In this document: in pieces, positions 31,436 to 32,449 of the stretch
Layout: every line of letters begins with the position of its first letter
Position numbering within the stretch: position 1 is the first letter of the stretch
DNA from: Oscillospiraceae bacterium
Lineage (GTDB): Bacteria; Bacillota; Clostridia; Oscillospirales; Oscillospiraceae
Direction: 5' to 3'
Length of the DNA stretch: 32,449 nt
Assembly: GCA_017439805.1 (NCBI GenBank)
Contig: JAFSIK010000062.1
Location: 1 to 32,449 of the forward strand
The notes under the pieces: model-generated
Databases searched by the model: none
What the model was told of the DNA's origin: nothing
The model's input: only the letters and a program-made list of their open reading frames with translations
Program-made: the position numbers and the translations under genes

Positions 31436-32449
31436 TTACATAGCCTGCTGACAGACGGTTTTTATAACTTCAACGGCCTCTTTGACCAGTTCCATGGGGA
31501 TATTCAGAGCGGGAAGCAGACGAACCTTGGTCTTTGCCGTGAGCACCAGCACGCCGGCGTCCATACAGGCCTTTACGACAGCACCCGCGTCGCCCACGGT
31601 CTCTATGCCTATCATCAGACCCATGCCGGAAACGCTCTTTATGCCGGGGGCACCTGTGAGGGAGTCGAAAATATACTGACTTTTGGCGCGCACATCCGCC
31701 ATAAGAGTGTCGTCGATACGCTCAAAAATGCTGATTGCGCCGGCGCAGCACACGGGGTTTCCGCCGAAAGTGGAGCCGTGGGAGCCGGGGGTGAATACAT
31801 CCGCCGCCTTTTCGCCCAGCATGGTGGCGCCCAGAGGCAGGCCGCCTGCCAGACCCTTTGCGGTGGAGACAACGTCGGGCTGAACGTCGAAATTCATGTA
31901 GCCGTAAAGCATACCGGTGCGGCCGTTGCCGGTCTGCACCTCGTCTGCCATCAGCAGGGCGTCGTGCTTTTTGCAAAGCTCCGCCGCGGCCTGAACGAAC
32001 TCTTTGTCCAGAGGAAGCACGCCGCCTTCGCCCTGCACGGCCTCAAACATGAATCCTGCCACATTGTACTGCCGGAAAAGGGCGGTAAGGGCGTCGATGT
32101 CGTTTGCCGGGGTATGGACGAAGCCTTGGGTCATGGGCAGGAAATCCGTGTGGAAGGTGTCCTGACCGGTGGCGGAAAGGGTGGTGATGGTGCGGCCGTG
32201 GAAGCTGTTTTTCAGGGTGATGATGACGTTTTCTCGACCGGGATACTTCTGCTCCGCATATCGTCGTGCGGCCTTGATGGCACATTCGTTGGCCTCGGCG
32301 CCGGAGTTGGAGAAGAATACCTTCTTCATTCCGGTGCGCTCACAGAGCAGCTGAGCCAGTCTGGCGCAGGGCTCGGTGAAGTAGAGATTGGAGGTGTGCT
32401 GGACCTTGCCCAGCTGGGCGGTTACAGCGGCGACCCAGGCGTCGTCGGA
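31436..32449 (-). CDS. argD: Acetylornithine aminotransferase (5' end beyond window)
   Basis: At least 337 residues of a class III PLP-dependent aminotransferase; the reading frame is open to the right edge and the N-terminus is missing. Visible: 'HTSNLYF' near the edge, '[18 protein letters not shown]', '[16 protein letters not shown]', 'EAVQGEGGV', '[15 protein letters not shown]', the PLP lysine in '[14 protein letters not shown]', and '[14 protein letters not shown]'. The 'GNGRTG' after the Asp-Glu pair and the short 'GLPLGA' block are those of ArgD. It converts N-acetylglutamate semialdehyde to N-acetylornithine. It lies directly before argF in the same operon, which supports the arginine role over other ornithine or GABA aminotransferases. 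Confidence 0.93.
   Translation of the reverse strand, partial: SDDAWVAAVTAQLGKVQHTSNLYFTEPCARLAQLLCERTGMKKVFFSNSGAEANECAIKAARRYAEQKYPGRENVIITLKNSFHGRTITTLSATGQDTFHTDFLPMTQGFVHTPANDIDALTALFRQYNVAGFMFEAVQGEGGVLPLDKEFVQAAAELCKKHDALLMADEVQTGNGRTGMLYGYMNFDVQPDVVSTAKGLAGGLPLGATMLGEKAADVFTPGSHGSTFGGNPVCCAGAISIFERIDDTLMADVRAKSQYIFDSLTGAPGIKSVSGMGLMIGIETVGDAGAVVKACMDAGVLVLTAKTKVRLLPALNIPMELVKEAVEVIKTVCQQAM

Overview
The window looks like a chromosome segment from an anaerobic, spore-former-type Firmicute (class Clostridia, most like Oscillospirales-type gut bacteria; this is inference). Reasons: SLH-anchored surface proteins, Sec signal peptides and lipoprotein boxes with strong GGAGG ribosome-binding sites, sigma-A promoters with 17-base spacers, GldFG/DUF4340 and DUF116 proteins, and 2-hydroxyacyl-CoA dehydratase chemistry. 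Coding density is high, most genes are on the + strand, and rho-independent terminators separate the transcription units clearly.

Layout. 1-3725: end of a Gld-type ABC exporter operon (ATPase tail, permease, GldG-like auxiliary protein, DUF4340 protein). 3867-5231: MATE efflux pump. 5415-9077: a 1220-residue surface protein (beta-helix-like passenger, InlB-type repeat, Thr/Glu/Lys-rich stalk, SLH anchor). 9185-11328: WYL-type regulator followed by two half-size CHR (chromate-transporter family) proteins. 11435-13703: DUF116 membrane protein, then a VTE5-like prenol kinase homologue and a VTE6-like (DUF92) homologue, which together suggest salvage of an isoprenoid alcohol. 13784-15697: SLH-anchored subtilisin.

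15743-27110 is the most interesting part. A solute-binding lipoprotein overlaps a two-component system (OmpR/PhoB-type regulator and histidine kinase). Next come a second, related solute-binding lipoprotein and a complete Liv-type importer (two ATPases, two permeases), then a two-gene 2-hydroxyacyl-CoA dehydratase-like system in which the second subunit is fused to its ATP-dependent activase. TTTAAG repeats spaced 11 or 22 bases apart lie in the promoter regions of both binding-protein genes and are good candidates for the regulator's operator. I read the locus as sensing, importing and reductively processing one unidentified small organic acid or amino acid. The dehydratase gene appears to start at an ACG codon.

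27135-28755: tRNA-Val(CAC) with its own promoter and terminator, a short region with a 30-base direct repeat and hairpins, a small amidase-domain protein, and a frameshifted RibD-C/DHFR-like reductase gene. 28787-32449 (- strand): a HerA/YjgR-like ATPase, then argF and the 3' part of argD of an arginine-biosynthesis operon that enters from the right edge.

No CRISPR array, insertion sequence, phage gene or rRNA was seen. Several very long antisense reading frames are present and were rejected as shadows.
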